A stretch of DNA of 64,000 nucleotides from Chryseobacterium arachidis (GTDB taxonomy: Bacteria > Bacteroidota > Bacteroidia > Flavobacteriales > Weeksellaceae), in the NCBI RefSeq assembly GCF_900129245.1, contig NZ_FQUT01000007.1, forward strand, positions 62,001 to 126,000. The letters are read 5' to 3'. The notes beneath the pieces are model-generated. The model had not been told where the DNA came from. It was given only the letters and a program-made list of their open reading frames with translations, and ran no database searches. The translations under genes and the position numbers were made by a program. The stretch's first letter is position 1; each line of letters starts with the position of its first letter. Below are positions 25,546-34,320 of this stretch, in pieces.

Positions 25546-26184
25546 ATGGTGAAAAACAAAATATTTGCGCTGCTATTTTTTATTTCTGCACTTCCCTGTT
25601 TTCGAGGCCAGCAGCTCCATTTTAAAGATAAAAATTTAGAAAAGGCGGTGCTGGAAAATTTTGACAGCAACAAAGACGGAACCATTAATCCGATTGAAGC
25701 CGAAATGGTGGAAAATTTATTTCTGGTGAACAAAGGAATTGCTGCTGTTGATGATCTTTCTTATTTTAAAAATGCAAGAATGATTATCCTTGATGAAAAT
25801 TCTATCACCTCTTTATCATTGAAAAATATGGATCGTCTGCAGCTTTTATCCTGTACAAACTGTAAGATTTCAATTTTCAAGGCAGAAAATCTTAAAAATT
25901 TAACCTCATTATATCTTGATAACAATCAGATTGAAAGTATTTTGTTAAAAACAACCCCACGAATCGATCAATTAACCTTATCTTTAAATAAAATAAAGAC
26001 GATTGACGTAAGTGCACTTACTTATCTTAAAAAACTAAATCTTGAACACAATCAAATCCAGAAATTAGACATTTCGAAAAATCCTAATCTACAGACCTTA
26101 AATGTTTTAAAAAACCCTTTACAGGAAACAGATATTAAAAAAGGAAACGCTCATGTTACCATTTTTGGATTTCAGCAATACTAA
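25546..26184 (+). CDS. Secreted leucine-rich repeat protein
   Basis: The 212-residue protein has a signal peptide ending CFRGQQL. A loop with the EF-hand/dockerin-like spacing DSNKDGTINPIE (about 43-54) follows, then about six LRR units of 21-23 residues (for example LTSLYLDNNQIESI, LTLSLNKIKTIDVS, KLNLEHNQIQKLDIS). Such repeats are used for protein binding at the cell surface. No sorting domain or lipobox is seen. It is followed after 4 bases by an acetyltransferase gene. Confidence 0.8.
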   Translation: MVKNKIFALLFFISALPCFRGQQLHFKDKNLEKAVLENFDSNKDGTINPIEAEMVENLFLVNKGIAAVDDLSYFKNARMIILDENSITSLSLKNMDRLQLLSCTNCKISIFKAENLKNLTSLYLDNNQIESILLKTTPRIDQLTLSLNKIKTIDVSALTYLKKLNLEHNQIQKLDISKNPNLQTLNVLKNPLQETDIKKGNAHVTIFGFQQY

Positions 26185-26188
26185 AAAC

Positions 26189-26713
26189 ATGTACCTGGAA
26201 ACACAAAGACTTATCTTAAGAAAATTCGAAGCAACGGATGTTGAACGTATGTTTCTCCTGGATTCTAACCCCGAAGTGATGAAATATATCGGAATTCCTC
26301 CCCTCACCGACATCAGCGAGTCGAAAAAAGTTATTGAAATGATTCAACAGCAATATCTGGACAATGGGATCGGCAGGCTGGCTGTCATTGAGAAAAAAAG
26401 CGGACTTCTGATTGGCTGGAGCGGACTGAAATTACTGACTCAGGAAATCAACGGATACAACAATGTATACGATCTTGGCTACCGTTTTCTTCCCGAATCG
26501 TGGGGGAAAGGTTATGCCATGGAATCTGCGAAAGCTTCATTGGATTTTGGGTTCAATGATCTAAAAGCTGACACGATTTACGCTCATGCTCATTCTGAAA
26601 ACGAAGGTTCCAATCATATTTTAAAGAAGTTAGGCTTCACGCAAACCGGCGAATTCACAGAACCGGACGGAATTTGCTTCTGGTACGAACTGAAACATGA
26701 AAATTATATCTAA
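26189..26713 (+). CDS. GNAT acetyltransferase, RimJ/RimL type
   Basis: From ATG at 26189 the protein begins MYLETQRLILRKFEATD, the normal start of RimJ/RimL-like acetyltransferases; an upstream ATG at 26153 overlaps the preceding gene and is rejected. Later motifs are YRFLPESWGKGYAMESAKA (CoA loop) and HILKKLGFTQTGEF. About 174 residues. The acceptor, protein N-terminus or small molecule, is unknown. Confidence 0.85.
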   Translation: MYLETQRLILRKFEATDVERMFLLDSNPEVMKYIGIPPLTDISESKKVIEMIQQQYLDNGIGRLAVIEKKSGLLIGWSGLKLLTQEINGYNNVYDLGYRFLPESWGKGYAMESAKASLDFGFNDLKADTIYAHAHSENEGSNHILKKLGFTQTGEFTEPDGICFWYELKHENYI

Positions 26714-26774
26714 ATCACGGTCAAAATTTTTAATTTTGAACTTCTTAATTGTAAAACAGACAAAAAAATAAACA

Positions 26775-27569
26775 ATGCAGACACAAAAAGTAATAGACCA
26801 TATTGTAAGCTGGTTGAAAGATTATGCAACGAAAGCTAATGCAAAAGGATATGTTATCGGAGTTTCGGGAGGTGTAGACTCTGGTGTGGTTTCCACACTT
26901 TGCGCCATGACCGGGCTTGACGTTTTATTGCTTGAAATGCCGATCCGCCAAAAAGAAGATCAGGTAAGCAGAGCGCAGGATCATATTGAAGATCTTAAGA
27001 AAAAATTCCCGAACGTTCAGGGGAAAACGATTAATCTAACTCCGGTTTTTGAAAGTTTTGAAGGGATTGTTCATGATCATGCAGAAGGAAATGCCAACAA
27101 TAACCTGGCATTAGCTAACACAAGATCGCGTTTCAGAATGCTGAATTTATATTATTTTGGTCAGCTTCACGGGCTTTTGGTGTGCGGAACAGGAAATAAA
27201 GTGGAAGATTTCGGAATCGGGTTTTATACAAAATATGGGGACGGCGGTGTAGACGTTTCTCCGATTGCAGATCTTTATAAAACTGAAGTGTACGAACTGG
27301 CGAAAGCTTTAAATTTAATTGAAAGTATTCAAAATGCGATTCCGACAGACGGACTTTGGGATGCCGAAAGAACAGACGAAGATCAAATCGGGGCAACCTA
27401 TCCCGAGCTGGAAAAAATTCAGAAAGAATACGGAACTAAAGCTGTTGAAGAGTACGAAGGACGCGATAAAGAAGTTTTCATGATTTTCGACAGAATGCAT
27501 AAAGCGGCAAAGCATAAAATGGTTCCGATCCCGGTTTGTGATATCCCTGAAGAGTGGAGAGAAGGATAA
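26775..27569 (+). CDS. nadE: NAD+ synthase, ammonia-dependent form
   Basis: This 264-residue enzyme adenylates nicotinate adenine dinucleotide and amidates it to NAD+. The ATP-pyrophosphatase loop is GVSGGVDSGVVSTL (about 29-42); later come NTRSRFRML, GTGNKVEDFGIGFYTKYGDG and the DGLWDAERTDEDQIG lid. There is no glutaminase domain, so ammonia, or glutamine hydrolysed by another protein, supplies nitrogen. It is close to gldB, as is common in flavobacteria. Confidence 0.93.
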   Translation: MQTQKVIDHIVSWLKDYATKANAKGYVIGVSGGVDSGVVSTLCAMTGLDVLLLEMPIRQKEDQVSRAQDHIEDLKKKFPNVQGKTINLTPVFESFEGIVHDHAEGNANNNLALANTRSRFRMLNLYYFGQLHGLLVCGTGNKVEDFGIGFYTKYGDGGVDVSPIADLYKTEVYELAKALNLIESIQNAIPTDGLWDAERTDEDQIGATYPELEKIQKEYGTKAVEEYEGRDKEVFMIFDRMHKAAKHKMVPIPVCDIPEEWREG

Positions 27570-27685
27570 ATGTGAATGGTGAATGGTAAATTTTTGATTC
27601 GACTTATGGTATTTAATTTGTGAAATTCAAAGTTGATTGACAAAGTAAAATTGGCAATTCACTCATAATAATTGATACGTAAACT

Positions 27686-28174
27686 ATGAATGGTAAAATA
27701 AGATCTGTATTTTTCATCTGTATGGGGCTTCTCTTCGGGATGTCTGTGATGTATATTTACAATAATTTTATTGCGGATAAAAAGACCGTTGATGGTAAGG
27801 TCACCGATCAGGTAACAATTAAGACAGAAAAATCTTCTTCCCGGCAATCAATTGATGAGCTTACGGAGGAAAAAACTGTCGTTAATTATGTAAAACAAAA
27901 TCATCAGCTTCCTGATTACTACATTACAAAAAATGAGGCTAAAAATCGGGGATGGAATCCTTCAAAAGGAAACCTTTGTGAGGTCTTACCGGGAAAAGCC
28001 ATTGGCGGCGATAAATTCAGCAACAGAGAAAGAACGCTACCTGAAGGCATAAAGTACTTTGAAGCCGATGTGAATTATCACTGTGGAACCCGGAATGCAG
28101 ACCGGATTGTTTTTACAAAAAATGGTGACGTTTATCTTACCAAAAACCACTATAAAAGCTTTGAAAAACAGTAA
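27686..28174 (+). CDS. Exported barnase-family ribonuclease
   Basis: This 162-residue protein has an N-terminal hydrophobic segment (about 7-27, signal anchor or signal peptide) and then a full barnase fold. The barnase active-site residues all have counterparts: Lys82 in YITKNEA, Arg114 in FSNRER, the general base Glu126 in FEADVN, Arg136 and Arg140 in TRNADRI, and the general acid His155 in KNHYKSF. Cys98 and Cys133 could form a disulfide, fitting extracytoplasmic folding. It should cleave single-stranded RNA. A metalloprotease-type lipoprotein gene and a barstar gene follow on the same strand. Confidence 0.9.
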   Translation: MNGKIRSVFFICMGLLFGMSVMYIYNNFIADKKTVDGKVTDQVTIKTEKSSSRQSIDELTEEKTVVNYVKQNHQLPDYYITKNEAKNRGWNPSKGNLCEVLPGKAIGGDKFSNRERTLPEGIKYFEADVNYHCGTRNADRIVFTKNGDVYLTKNHYKSFEKQ

Positions 28175-28181
28175 GTTTAAG

Positions 28182-28207
28182 TCATTGCGGGGAGCGAAGC
28201 GCAATGA
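28182..28207. repeat. REP-like hairpin between RNase and metalloprotease genes
   Basis: TCATTGCG and CGCAATGA form an 8-bp stem around a GC-rich GGGAGCGAAG loop. It lies 19 bases before the next start codon. The form recalls dispersed palindromes common in flavobacterial intergenic DNA and could modulate downstream expression. Confidence 0.5.
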
Positions 28208-28225
28208 TAAAAATTATTTAAAAAT

Positions 28226-28843
28226 TTGAAATCAAGTAATTTACTATTCATCCTATTTTGTTTTGCCCTTATCTTTGCCTGTTCAGAAAAACAGCAGAAA
28301 AAGCTAGGGGAAGGAAAAGCCATTACTATTTTGGTACAGCCGTTTAAAGATATAAAATCCGAAAACGTGGACTTCGTAGTCAGTGAAATTAAAAAGGTAT
28401 ATCCGAATGTTAAAGTTCTGAAGCCTATCGATTTCCCTGAAAATACTTATTATAAACCCAGAAACCGTTACAGGGCAGACTCTATTATTTCATTTTTAAA
28501 TAAGAAAACGGAAGAAAACTTTGTCACGATCGCTTTAACTTCAAAAGATATCAGTACGGCCAAAGGAGCTATCAAAGATTTTGGCGTGATGGGTTTAGGG
28601 TACAGACCGGGAAAAGCATGTGTCGCCTCCAGCTTCAGACTAAATAAAAAAAATTTAAACGAACAATTTTTTAAAGTTGCCATTCATGAGCTCGGCCATA
28701 CGCAAGGACTGAAACATTGCCCTGTTAAAATGTGTTTTATGAGAGATGCGGAAGGTAAAAATCCGACCAATGAAGAAACGGATTTTTGCAAAAAATGCAA
28801 ACAAGTTTTAATTAATAAAAACTGGAAATTCAATTCAATATGA
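28226..28843 (+). CDS. Archaemetzincin-type zinc metalloprotease lipoprotein
   Basis: TTG at 28226 is the likely start because it gives a clean lipoprotein signal (FALIFACS, Cys19); no ATG fits. The active site is HELGHTQGLKH (His154, His158, His164; base Glu155). It is followed by the archaemetzincin cysteine pattern HCPVKMCFM (Cys165, Cys170, Met172) and DFCKKC (Cys188, Cys191), which would bind a structural zinc. About 205 residues. It would act as a peptidase at the periplasmic or outer-membrane face. The stop overlaps the barstar start (ATGA), so the two are translationally coupled. Confidence 0.88.
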   Translation: MKSSNLLFILFCFALIFACSEKQQKKLGEGKAITILVQPFKDIKSENVDFVVSEIKKVYPNVKVLKPIDFPENTYYKPRNRYRADSIISFLNKKTEENFVTIALTSKDISTAKGAIKDFGVMGLGYRPGKACVASSFRLNKKNLNEQFFKVAIHELGHTQGLKHCPVKMCFMRDAEGKNPTNEETDFCKKCKQVLINKNWKFNSI

Positions 28844-29151
28844 GTACAATATATATAGATTTTACAGACATAGGAGATTATGAAGATTTCTATGCTCAAT
28901 TAAAAGAAAAGATCAAGCTTCCCGAACATTTCGGAGATAATCTGGATGCCCTTTCGGATGTGGTGACAGGTGGGCTGGAAATGCCTCTTCATATCGAATT
29001 CGTCAACATGACGGTAGATCAGCTGGAAAACTTTGAAGATCTTCTTTTAACGCTTGAAGATGCCGAAGAGGAAACAGAAGATTTCACCTTTACTTATTTT
29101 CTTGAACAATATGAAGATGATGAAGGCGACATTGTAGAAGACGAAGAATAG
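28840..29151 (+). CDS. Barstar-like RNase inhibitor
   Basis: This 103-residue acidic protein has the barstar core: YEDFYAQLKEKIKLPEHFG, then GDNLDALSDVVTG. The two aspartates that plug the barnase active site (Asp35 and Asp39 in the Bacillus protein) are present, while the intervening Trp38 is replaced by Ser. A strand LHIEFVNMT follows. The C-terminus is unusually long and acidic (EDDEGDIVEDEE). It would stay in the cytoplasm and protect the producer from the neighbouring RNase before export. Confidence 0.87.
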   Translation: MSTIYIDFTDIGDYEDFYAQLKEKIKLPEHFGDNLDALSDVVTGGLEMPLHIEFVNMTVDQLENFEDLLLTLEDAEEETEDFTFTYFLEQYEDDEGDIVEDEE

Positions 29152-29173
29152 GACTTTTAAGTTATACAAAAAC

Positions 29174-29205
29174 AAAACTCGCAGATTGCTCTGCGAGTTT
29201 TTTTC
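29174..29205 (+). terminator. Terminator after the barstar gene
   Basis: AAAACTCGCAGA pairs with TCTGCGAGTTTT around a TTGC loop and runs into a T tract. It closes the RNase/protease/barstar unit and also faces the convergent type IX cargo gene. Confidence 0.88.
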
Positions 29206-29241
29206 TAAGCTGGTTACGTGCCTCCCTAGTACTGCCTAATT

Positions 29242-30555
29242 TTATTGTTTTATAAATTTAAAACTTTGTGAAACTTCCCCTTTCACGAATAAATGTAACA
29301 CGTAATTTCCCTTAGATAAAAACGATACATCAATCTGACTCTCAACAGACGGAATCGTTCTTAGTTTCTGGCCTACCATATTATAAATTTCAGCCTTTTC
29401 AATTTTATGTTTTCCTTTAATGTAAATATTGTCTTTCGCAGGATTTGGATAGATTGACAGTAGATTTTCATTATTTACATTTTCATTTACAGCAAGATAC
29501 TGTGTAAGATCGAGATAAAAAGCTACAGTCTGCCCAGAAGCATCCCTGCCTGTTCCCGCAATTTTTTTACCATCCTGAGAAATTGCGAGCGGCAGAGACA
29601 TAATCACTCCATTGGTTGTGATTCCCAGACTGGCTGCATAATCATTCAAATTTACACGCCCTCCAGCAGGGGTCCATATAAAGCCTTCTCCAGCCATTGG
29701 AGCTCCCGGGAACGGTCTATAAAAACCAACAACAACTCCTCCGTTTCCAGAGATTCCCGTTGCTCCACCTCTGAAGAAGGCAGAGGAATTTGGATGTGTT
29801 ATGTATGTAAGCCCGGAAACTGAATTCCAGACATAAGGATTCGGCACTGCCGATCCTATAATGGTATTCCCGTCGGCAGAAACATCACCTGCCTCGCCAA
29901 CGTTGGCACCGGTACCATCTAATATAAAACTTTCAACTCCGTTGATCCATTTGGCACCGCATCTCATCCCGTCTGCCTGATCCTGCCACCCGACAATCAC
30001 TGTACCATCCGAGTTAACAGCATTAGCTCTGGAGCTTCTTCCGGAAACAATACTCCCAAGGTCTACGATTCCGCCTTCACTAGTCCATTTTATGGCATGG
30101 CCATTAGCCGCTGTCAGCCAGCCGAGACCTACCACTATATCTCCAAGAGAATTCATTCCCCAGGTAGAACTTACACTCCCGTCCCAGCCTGTAGGAACCA
30201 GCCCTCCATGGTTTGCCCAGGACAGGTTTGCGACATTATACGTTGCTAATTCATTAAAATTAGTTGCTCCATTGGTAATGGTAGAGGCTATCCTCGTTCC
30301 GTCTTTCGATATAACCGTTCTTCCCGCCTGAGGGTATCCATTGGTTAATGCCCCTATCGTTACAACTCCGTTTGTAGCATCCCATTTGTAAATTCCTCCT
30401 GCGCTGGTATGCATGCTTACGATTCCGTTATCCGAAACACCGCCTACATTAAAATTTCCTGTAGCCATTACTGTTAACTGTGCCTGTGTCAAAGAACAGT
30501 TAAACAAAAATAAAGTGCACAAAATTCTTAATGATCTTTGGTAATTTTCTTTCAT
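29242..30555 (-). CDS. Secreted HAF-repeat-like protein with type IX sorting domain
   Basis: A signal peptide (LFNCSLTQAQ) is followed by repeated units of about 40-50 residues with G-I-S/N-x-D-G-T-x-I/V-V-G patterns (for example AVNSDGTVIVGW, DVSADGNTIIGS, GISGNGGVVVGFY), resembling HAF-type extracellular repeats. The last roughly 75 residues are a type A sorting domain: LLSIYPNPAKDNIYIKG, KAEIYNMVGQK, LSKGNYVLHLFV. It should leave the cell through the type IX system and be attached to the surface or released. The binding target is unknown. Confidence 0.85.
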   Translation of the reverse strand: MKENYQRSLRILCTLFLFNCSLTQAQLTVMATGNFNVGGVSDNGIVSMHTSAGGIYKWDATNGVVTIGALTNGYPQAGRTVISKDGTRIASTITNGATNFNELATYNVANLSWANHGGLVPTGWDGSVSSTWGMNSLGDIVVGLGWLTAANGHAIKWTSEGGIVDLGSIVSGRSSRANAVNSDGTVIVGWQDQADGMRCGAKWINGVESFILDGTGANVGEAGDVSADGNTIIGSAVPNPYVWNSVSGLTYITHPNSSAFFRGGATGISGNGGVVVGFYRPFPGAPMAGEGFIWTPAGGRVNLNDYAASLGITTNGVIMSLPLAISQDGKKIAGTGRDASGQTVAFYLDLTQYLAVNENVNNENLLSIYPNPAKDNIYIKGKHKIEKAEIYNMVGQKLRTIPSVESQIDVSFLSKGNYVLHLFVKGEVSQSFKFIKQ

Positions 30556-30701
30556 ATAATATTGATTTATTATTTTGAATTGGTGAGAACAATATTAATA
30601 TTATCTTTACCTTTCAGAAAGCTTTTGACTTGTAAAATTCATGAAATTTAAAAGAATTAAAAATATAATAACCTAATAACCAAAAACATACACACATTCT
30701 A

Positions 30702-32348
30702 TTGAGAAAGCAGATTTTAAAGAAATTGAAAAAAAATAGTGTAAAAACATTCTTTTACAAAGAAGAGAAATTGAAAAGGAACATTCAAATATTGCTCATT
30801 CTGCTGTTTTCAGTTTTTATGAAAGCACAATCCGGCCCCGACTTCAGTATTTTGGCGGACAAGGCTTTTCAAAAATTATATCAAAATCCGGATGACTGCA
30901 TCAACTATTCTCTCAGCATATTAAACAGTGATGAGAATATTGAACACAAAATTGTTTTACGGAATATTATTTCCCAGGCATATGCTATGAAGGGAGATTA
31001 TGTTCAGTCGGTAAATATATCCAATCAGCAGGAGGAGTTTCAGGAAAAGAAAAATCTGTCTTACTTTATGCAGATATTCGGACATTACAATCTTGCAGAC
31101 CAATATCAGAATCTGGATCTTTACAATCAGTCCCAAAAAATCATTTCCTCTTTGCTTTCTGATAACAAATTATTAAAATCTGAAGATAAAAAAATACGCA
31201 TTACGGTTGCCAAACTTTATCAGCTTCAGGCTCTCAATTTCGGAATAGCGAGAAATCAGGCATTAGCATTGAGAAATCTTATAAAAAGTAATCGGTATAT
31301 TGATAATGAAAATGAAGAAAACAAAATCATCAGGTTAGAAAATCAGATTTTCCAGTCTTCTTACCTGTTCCGGCAAAATAAAACTGAAGAAGCCCTGCAA
31401 ATAATTTCAGGAGTCATTGCGTATCTTGGAAAACAGAAAAAATACCCTTTGCTGCTGGCTTTGGCGTATGAAAATCTTTCGCGGTATTATTTCATTAAGG
31501 GTGATTACCATTCTGCCATCGATCAGCTGGAAAAAGGCCTTTCAAAAATAGAAAAATTACCTTTTAATTGTGTGAAAAGCAGTATGTACGCATCCTTAGC
31601 TAAAAATTATTTTGCGCTTCATGACGACAGGAAGTACCATTTCTATAATAATCTGCATACGGAACTGAAAACAAAAATAGACGCCAACACCAAAGAAGGG
31701 ATCCGGTATATTGTAAAATTGGTAGAAAATTCTCAGAATAAAAATATTGAGTTCCAGAGGCAAAACCAATCCGGCCGTCTTTTGATTTTAATTTTATCTT
31801 TATCGTTGATTATTATTGTTCTAATCATTTATTTTTTTAGCTTAAAAAGTAAAAATAATGACTTAAAGAAACAGTTTGAGTTCTTCGAAAAACAAAAGAA
31901 AAAGGAAAAAACGGTTCAGCCCCAAGCCTCCGTTCTGAAAGAAGAAGAAACATCAATTGCCAGTAAAGACTCCAACAAAATCTCCAAAGAAAAAGAAGTC
32001 GAAATCCTGCAAAAGCTTGAAGAATGGGAAGAATCTAATCAATATCTGAATAAAAGCATGTCTTTAGCAATGCTTTCTGCACAGATGGGCATTAATACCA
32101 AATACCTTTCGGAAGTTATCAATAACAACAAAGGAAAAAACTTCAACGGATACATCAACGAATTAAGAATCAATCATATAGCACATTTATTAAAAACAGA
32201 CTCCACCTATCTCAACTATAAGGTAAGCTACCTTGCAGAATATTCCGGATTCTCATCCCACAGTGCATTTACGACTGTTTTCAAGTCAGTGACAGGAATG
32301 TCTCCCAACGCATATATTCAGGAAATCAGTAAAAGCAAAATATCATGA
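30702..32348 (+). CDS. Membrane-anchored TPR sensor with AraC DNA-binding domain
   Basis: The protein has a signal segment, about 300 residues of TPR-like helices, a transmembrane helix at about 356-377 (LLILILSLSLIIIVLIIYFF), a charged linker, and a C-terminal AraC domain (MSLAMLSAQMGINTKYLSEV, then YLAEYSGFSSHSAFTTVF). This makes it a one-protein sensor-regulator with its ligand domain outside and DNA-binding part inside. The first TTG at 30702 gives 548 residues; a TTG at 30771 (LKRNIQILLILLF), preceded by AAAGAAGAGAAA, gives a more normal signal peptide and may be the true start. The next gene overlaps by 4 bases. Confidence 0.85.
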   Translation: MRKQILKKLKKNSVKTFFYKEEKLKRNIQILLILLFSVFMKAQSGPDFSILADKAFQKLYQNPDDCINYSLSILNSDENIEHKIVLRNIISQAYAMKGDYVQSVNISNQQEEFQEKKNLSYFMQIFGHYNLADQYQNLDLYNQSQKIISSLLSDNKLLKSEDKKIRITVAKLYQLQALNFGIARNQALALRNLIKSNRYIDNENEENKIIRLENQIFQSSYLFRQNKTEEALQIISGVIAYLGKQKKYPLLLALAYENLSRYYFIKGDYHSAIDQLEKGLSKIEKLPFNCVKSSMYASLAKNYFALHDDRKYHFYNNLHTELKTKIDANTKEGIRYIVKLVENSQNKNIEFQRQNQSGRLLILILSLSLIIIVLIIYFFSLKSKNNDLKKQFEFFEKQKKKEKTVQPQASVLKEEETSIASKDSNKISKEKEVEILQKLEEWEESNQYLNKSMSLAMLSAQMGINTKYLSEVINNNKGKNFNGYINELRINHIAHLLKTDSTYLNYKVSYLAEYSGFSSHSAFTTVFKSVTGMSPNAYIQEISKSKIS

Positions 32349-33475
32349 AGCTAATTTTAAAATTTATTTTGTTCATTCTTATTGTATGCCAAATTTCAGG
32401 GTACGGCCAAAAAATTCATGACGAGTCTTTACTGAAAAAAGCACGGCTTGAAATTTATGACAATCCCGACCATTCTATAAAAATTGTCAATAATCTCCTT
32501 AAAAAAGAGAAAGATATTAATACGCTGATCTCGCTGTACATGTTGCTTTCTACGGCGAATATTGCAAAAAGGGATTTTGATGAATCGCTAAAATACATTT
32601 TAAAAGCCAAAGAATTAGCTCCGAAAACGAATGATCCGAAAACCCAGACCAGTGTTCTTGTTTCGGTGGCCATCCAATATCAGCAGATGGAATTATTTAG
32701 CAAGAGTCTGGAAACATTGGATGAAGCCGACCTGTATCTTGCTAAGCTTCCTGATGATTCGTTTGAGAAAAATATAGAAACTGCAAGAACATACGCAATC
32801 CGTGGAATGATCTATAAAAGTCAGTCGAATTCTGAAATTGCTTTGGAAAAGTTTTTAAAAGCTGTGGAGAATTTCGAAAAAGTGAATCCTAAAAAGGCAG
32901 CCTACGCCAATATGAGTGTGGTTTTCTACAATATTGGTTATTGTTATTTGAACCTCAGCCAAATTGATAAAGCTGAGCAGGCCTTTCTGCAATCCATACA
33001 GTACGCTCAGAAAAATAAAGCGAAAAGTCTGGAAGCTTTTGCCTTGAAAGGAATGGCGGAAGTGTACAAGCAAAAACGCCAGAACCAGACGGCTTTAATC
33101 CTTTTAAAGAAAGCAGAAATTCTATGTAAAAACACGAACGACCTTGTTCTTAATGAAGGTATCTTTAAAGAAATGGCAGATAATTACCTGGCTACCGGTG
33201 ACAAGAATTTGTATCAGGTGTACAATAAAAAATATTTTGAGATGCGTTTTAAAAGGGAACAAAATGAATTAAGTTCCATTAACCAGGCTATTGATCATCA
33301 CAATGAGGAAACATTACTTAAAAGCAAAGAGCTCAAAAGATATTTTACCTACTGTAAGGCTTCTGTGATAGGCTTGGGGACACTAATAACTGCTGTATTA
33401 CTTTTCTTCATTTTTAAAATAAGAAAACAGAACAAAAAATTCCAACGGGAAATCCAAAAGCTGATTCGTTCATAA
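32345..33475 (+). CDS. TPR sensor paralogue lacking the DNA-binding domain
   Basis: This 376-residue protein has a signal peptide (CQISGYGQ) and TPR-like helices with clear repeats (FYNIGYCYLNLSQIDKAEQA, EVYKQKRQNQTALILLKKAE). A transmembrane helix follows at about 338-358, then only some 18 basic residues (KIRKQNKKFQREIQKLIRS). The architecture equals that of the upstream TPR-AraC protein up to the membrane, but the AraC part is absent. No frameshifted AraC sequence follows before 33656. The ATGA overlap with the upstream gene implies coupled expression. It may modulate its neighbour by heteromer formation, which is inference. Confidence 0.8.
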   Translation: MKLILKFILFILIVCQISGYGQKIHDESLLKKARLEIYDNPDHSIKIVNNLLKKEKDINTLISLYMLLSTANIAKRDFDESLKYILKAKELAPKTNDPKTQTSVLVSVAIQYQQMELFSKSLETLDEADLYLAKLPDDSFEKNIETARTYAIRGMIYKSQSNSEIALEKFLKAVENFEKVNPKKAAYANMSVVFYNIGYCYLNLSQIDKAEQAFLQSIQYAQKNKAKSLEAFALKGMAEVYKQKRQNQTALILLKKAEILCKNTNDLVLNEGIFKEMADNYLATGDKNLYQVYNKKYFEMRFKREQNELSSINQAIDHHNEETLLKSKELKRYFTYCKASVIGLGTLITAVLLFFIFKIRKQNKKFQREIQKLIRS

Positions 33476-33655
33476 TTTCACTTTCCGGTTTTTAAATCCT
33501 TCTAAATTTTACTGTCATCCCCATAAATTGATTAGAATCAATAGAAAGTCTATAAATAAGGCATTTTTGGGGCATCTATGTGGTATGTTGCAGCTTTTCA
33601 CCGATACGTTAATTTATTAATTTTAACTTTTATAAATAACAACTAAAATTAATAT

Positions 33656-34252
33656 ATGATCATCTGTGAAAACCTATTGTTTTCTCATGGCGCTGAACTG
33701 CAAAATTATACTTCCGGTGAATATGTATTTGAAGAAGATAGTACTCCAAAATATTATTTTCAGATAAAAACCGGCACTGTAAAATTAAGCAGCTTTCTGG
33801 AAGATGGCAAAGAATTCATCCATGGAATTCCTTTCGATGGTCATTGTTTAGCCGAAACCTATCTCTTTCACGACAAGAAATATGCTATAAATGCCATTGC
33901 CATTACAGAATGCGAAATCATAAGGCTGGAAAAAGGCAAACTGATCGGTCTTTTACTCGAAAAGCCGGAACTTATTATGAATGTATATTCTTACACGGCA
34001 GACCGCATGCATTACCGATATTTAATTTCTGCACCATTTTCTTTTAAGGATCCGGTAACCAAACTGCATCTTATTATGAATCATGTGAAAGCACATTTTG
34101 GATTTCAGGAAGAATTTTCCTTTCCGATTCCTTACACCAGACAGCAGCTTGCCTCGTTAACGGGCATGAGAATTGAAACCGTAATCCGTGCCATCAAAAA
34201 AATGGAAAAGCAGAATATTCTGAAAATTGACAACAGTAAAATTTACATTTAA
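33656..34252 (+). CDS. Crp/Fnr family transcription regulator
   Basis: The 198-residue protein has an N-terminal cyclic-nucleotide-type beta roll (EYVFEEDSTPKYYFQIKTG, FDGHCLAE, TECEIIRLEKGKL), a dimer helix, and a C-terminal winged helix (YTRQQLASLTGMRIETVIRA). No cysteine set for an iron-sulfur cluster is seen, and the phosphate-binding cassette is not conserved, so the ligand is unknown. It is a single gene with its own terminator. Confidence 0.88.
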   Translation: MIICENLLFSHGAELQNYTSGEYVFEEDSTPKYYFQIKTGTVKLSSFLEDGKEFIHGIPFDGHCLAETYLFHDKKYAINAIAITECEIIRLEKGKLIGLLLEKPELIMNVYSYTADRMHYRYLISAPFSFKDPVTKLHLIMNHVKAHFGFQEEFSFPIPYTRQQLASLTGMRIETVIRAIKKMEKQNILKIDNSKIYI

Positions 34253-34268
34253 ATAACAAATGGGTTAT

Positions 34269-34303
34269 AAAAAATCCCTAACCGAAACAGTTAAGGATTT
34301 TTT
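34269..34303. terminator. Bidirectional terminator between Crp/Fnr gene and pafA
   Basis: AAAAAATCC pairs with GGATTTTTT, extended after a mismatch by TAAC/GTTA, around a CGAAACA loop. A- and T-tracts lie on both sides between two convergent genes. Confidence 0.82.
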
Positions 34304-34320
34304 ATGCTCTCGTCAGAAAA

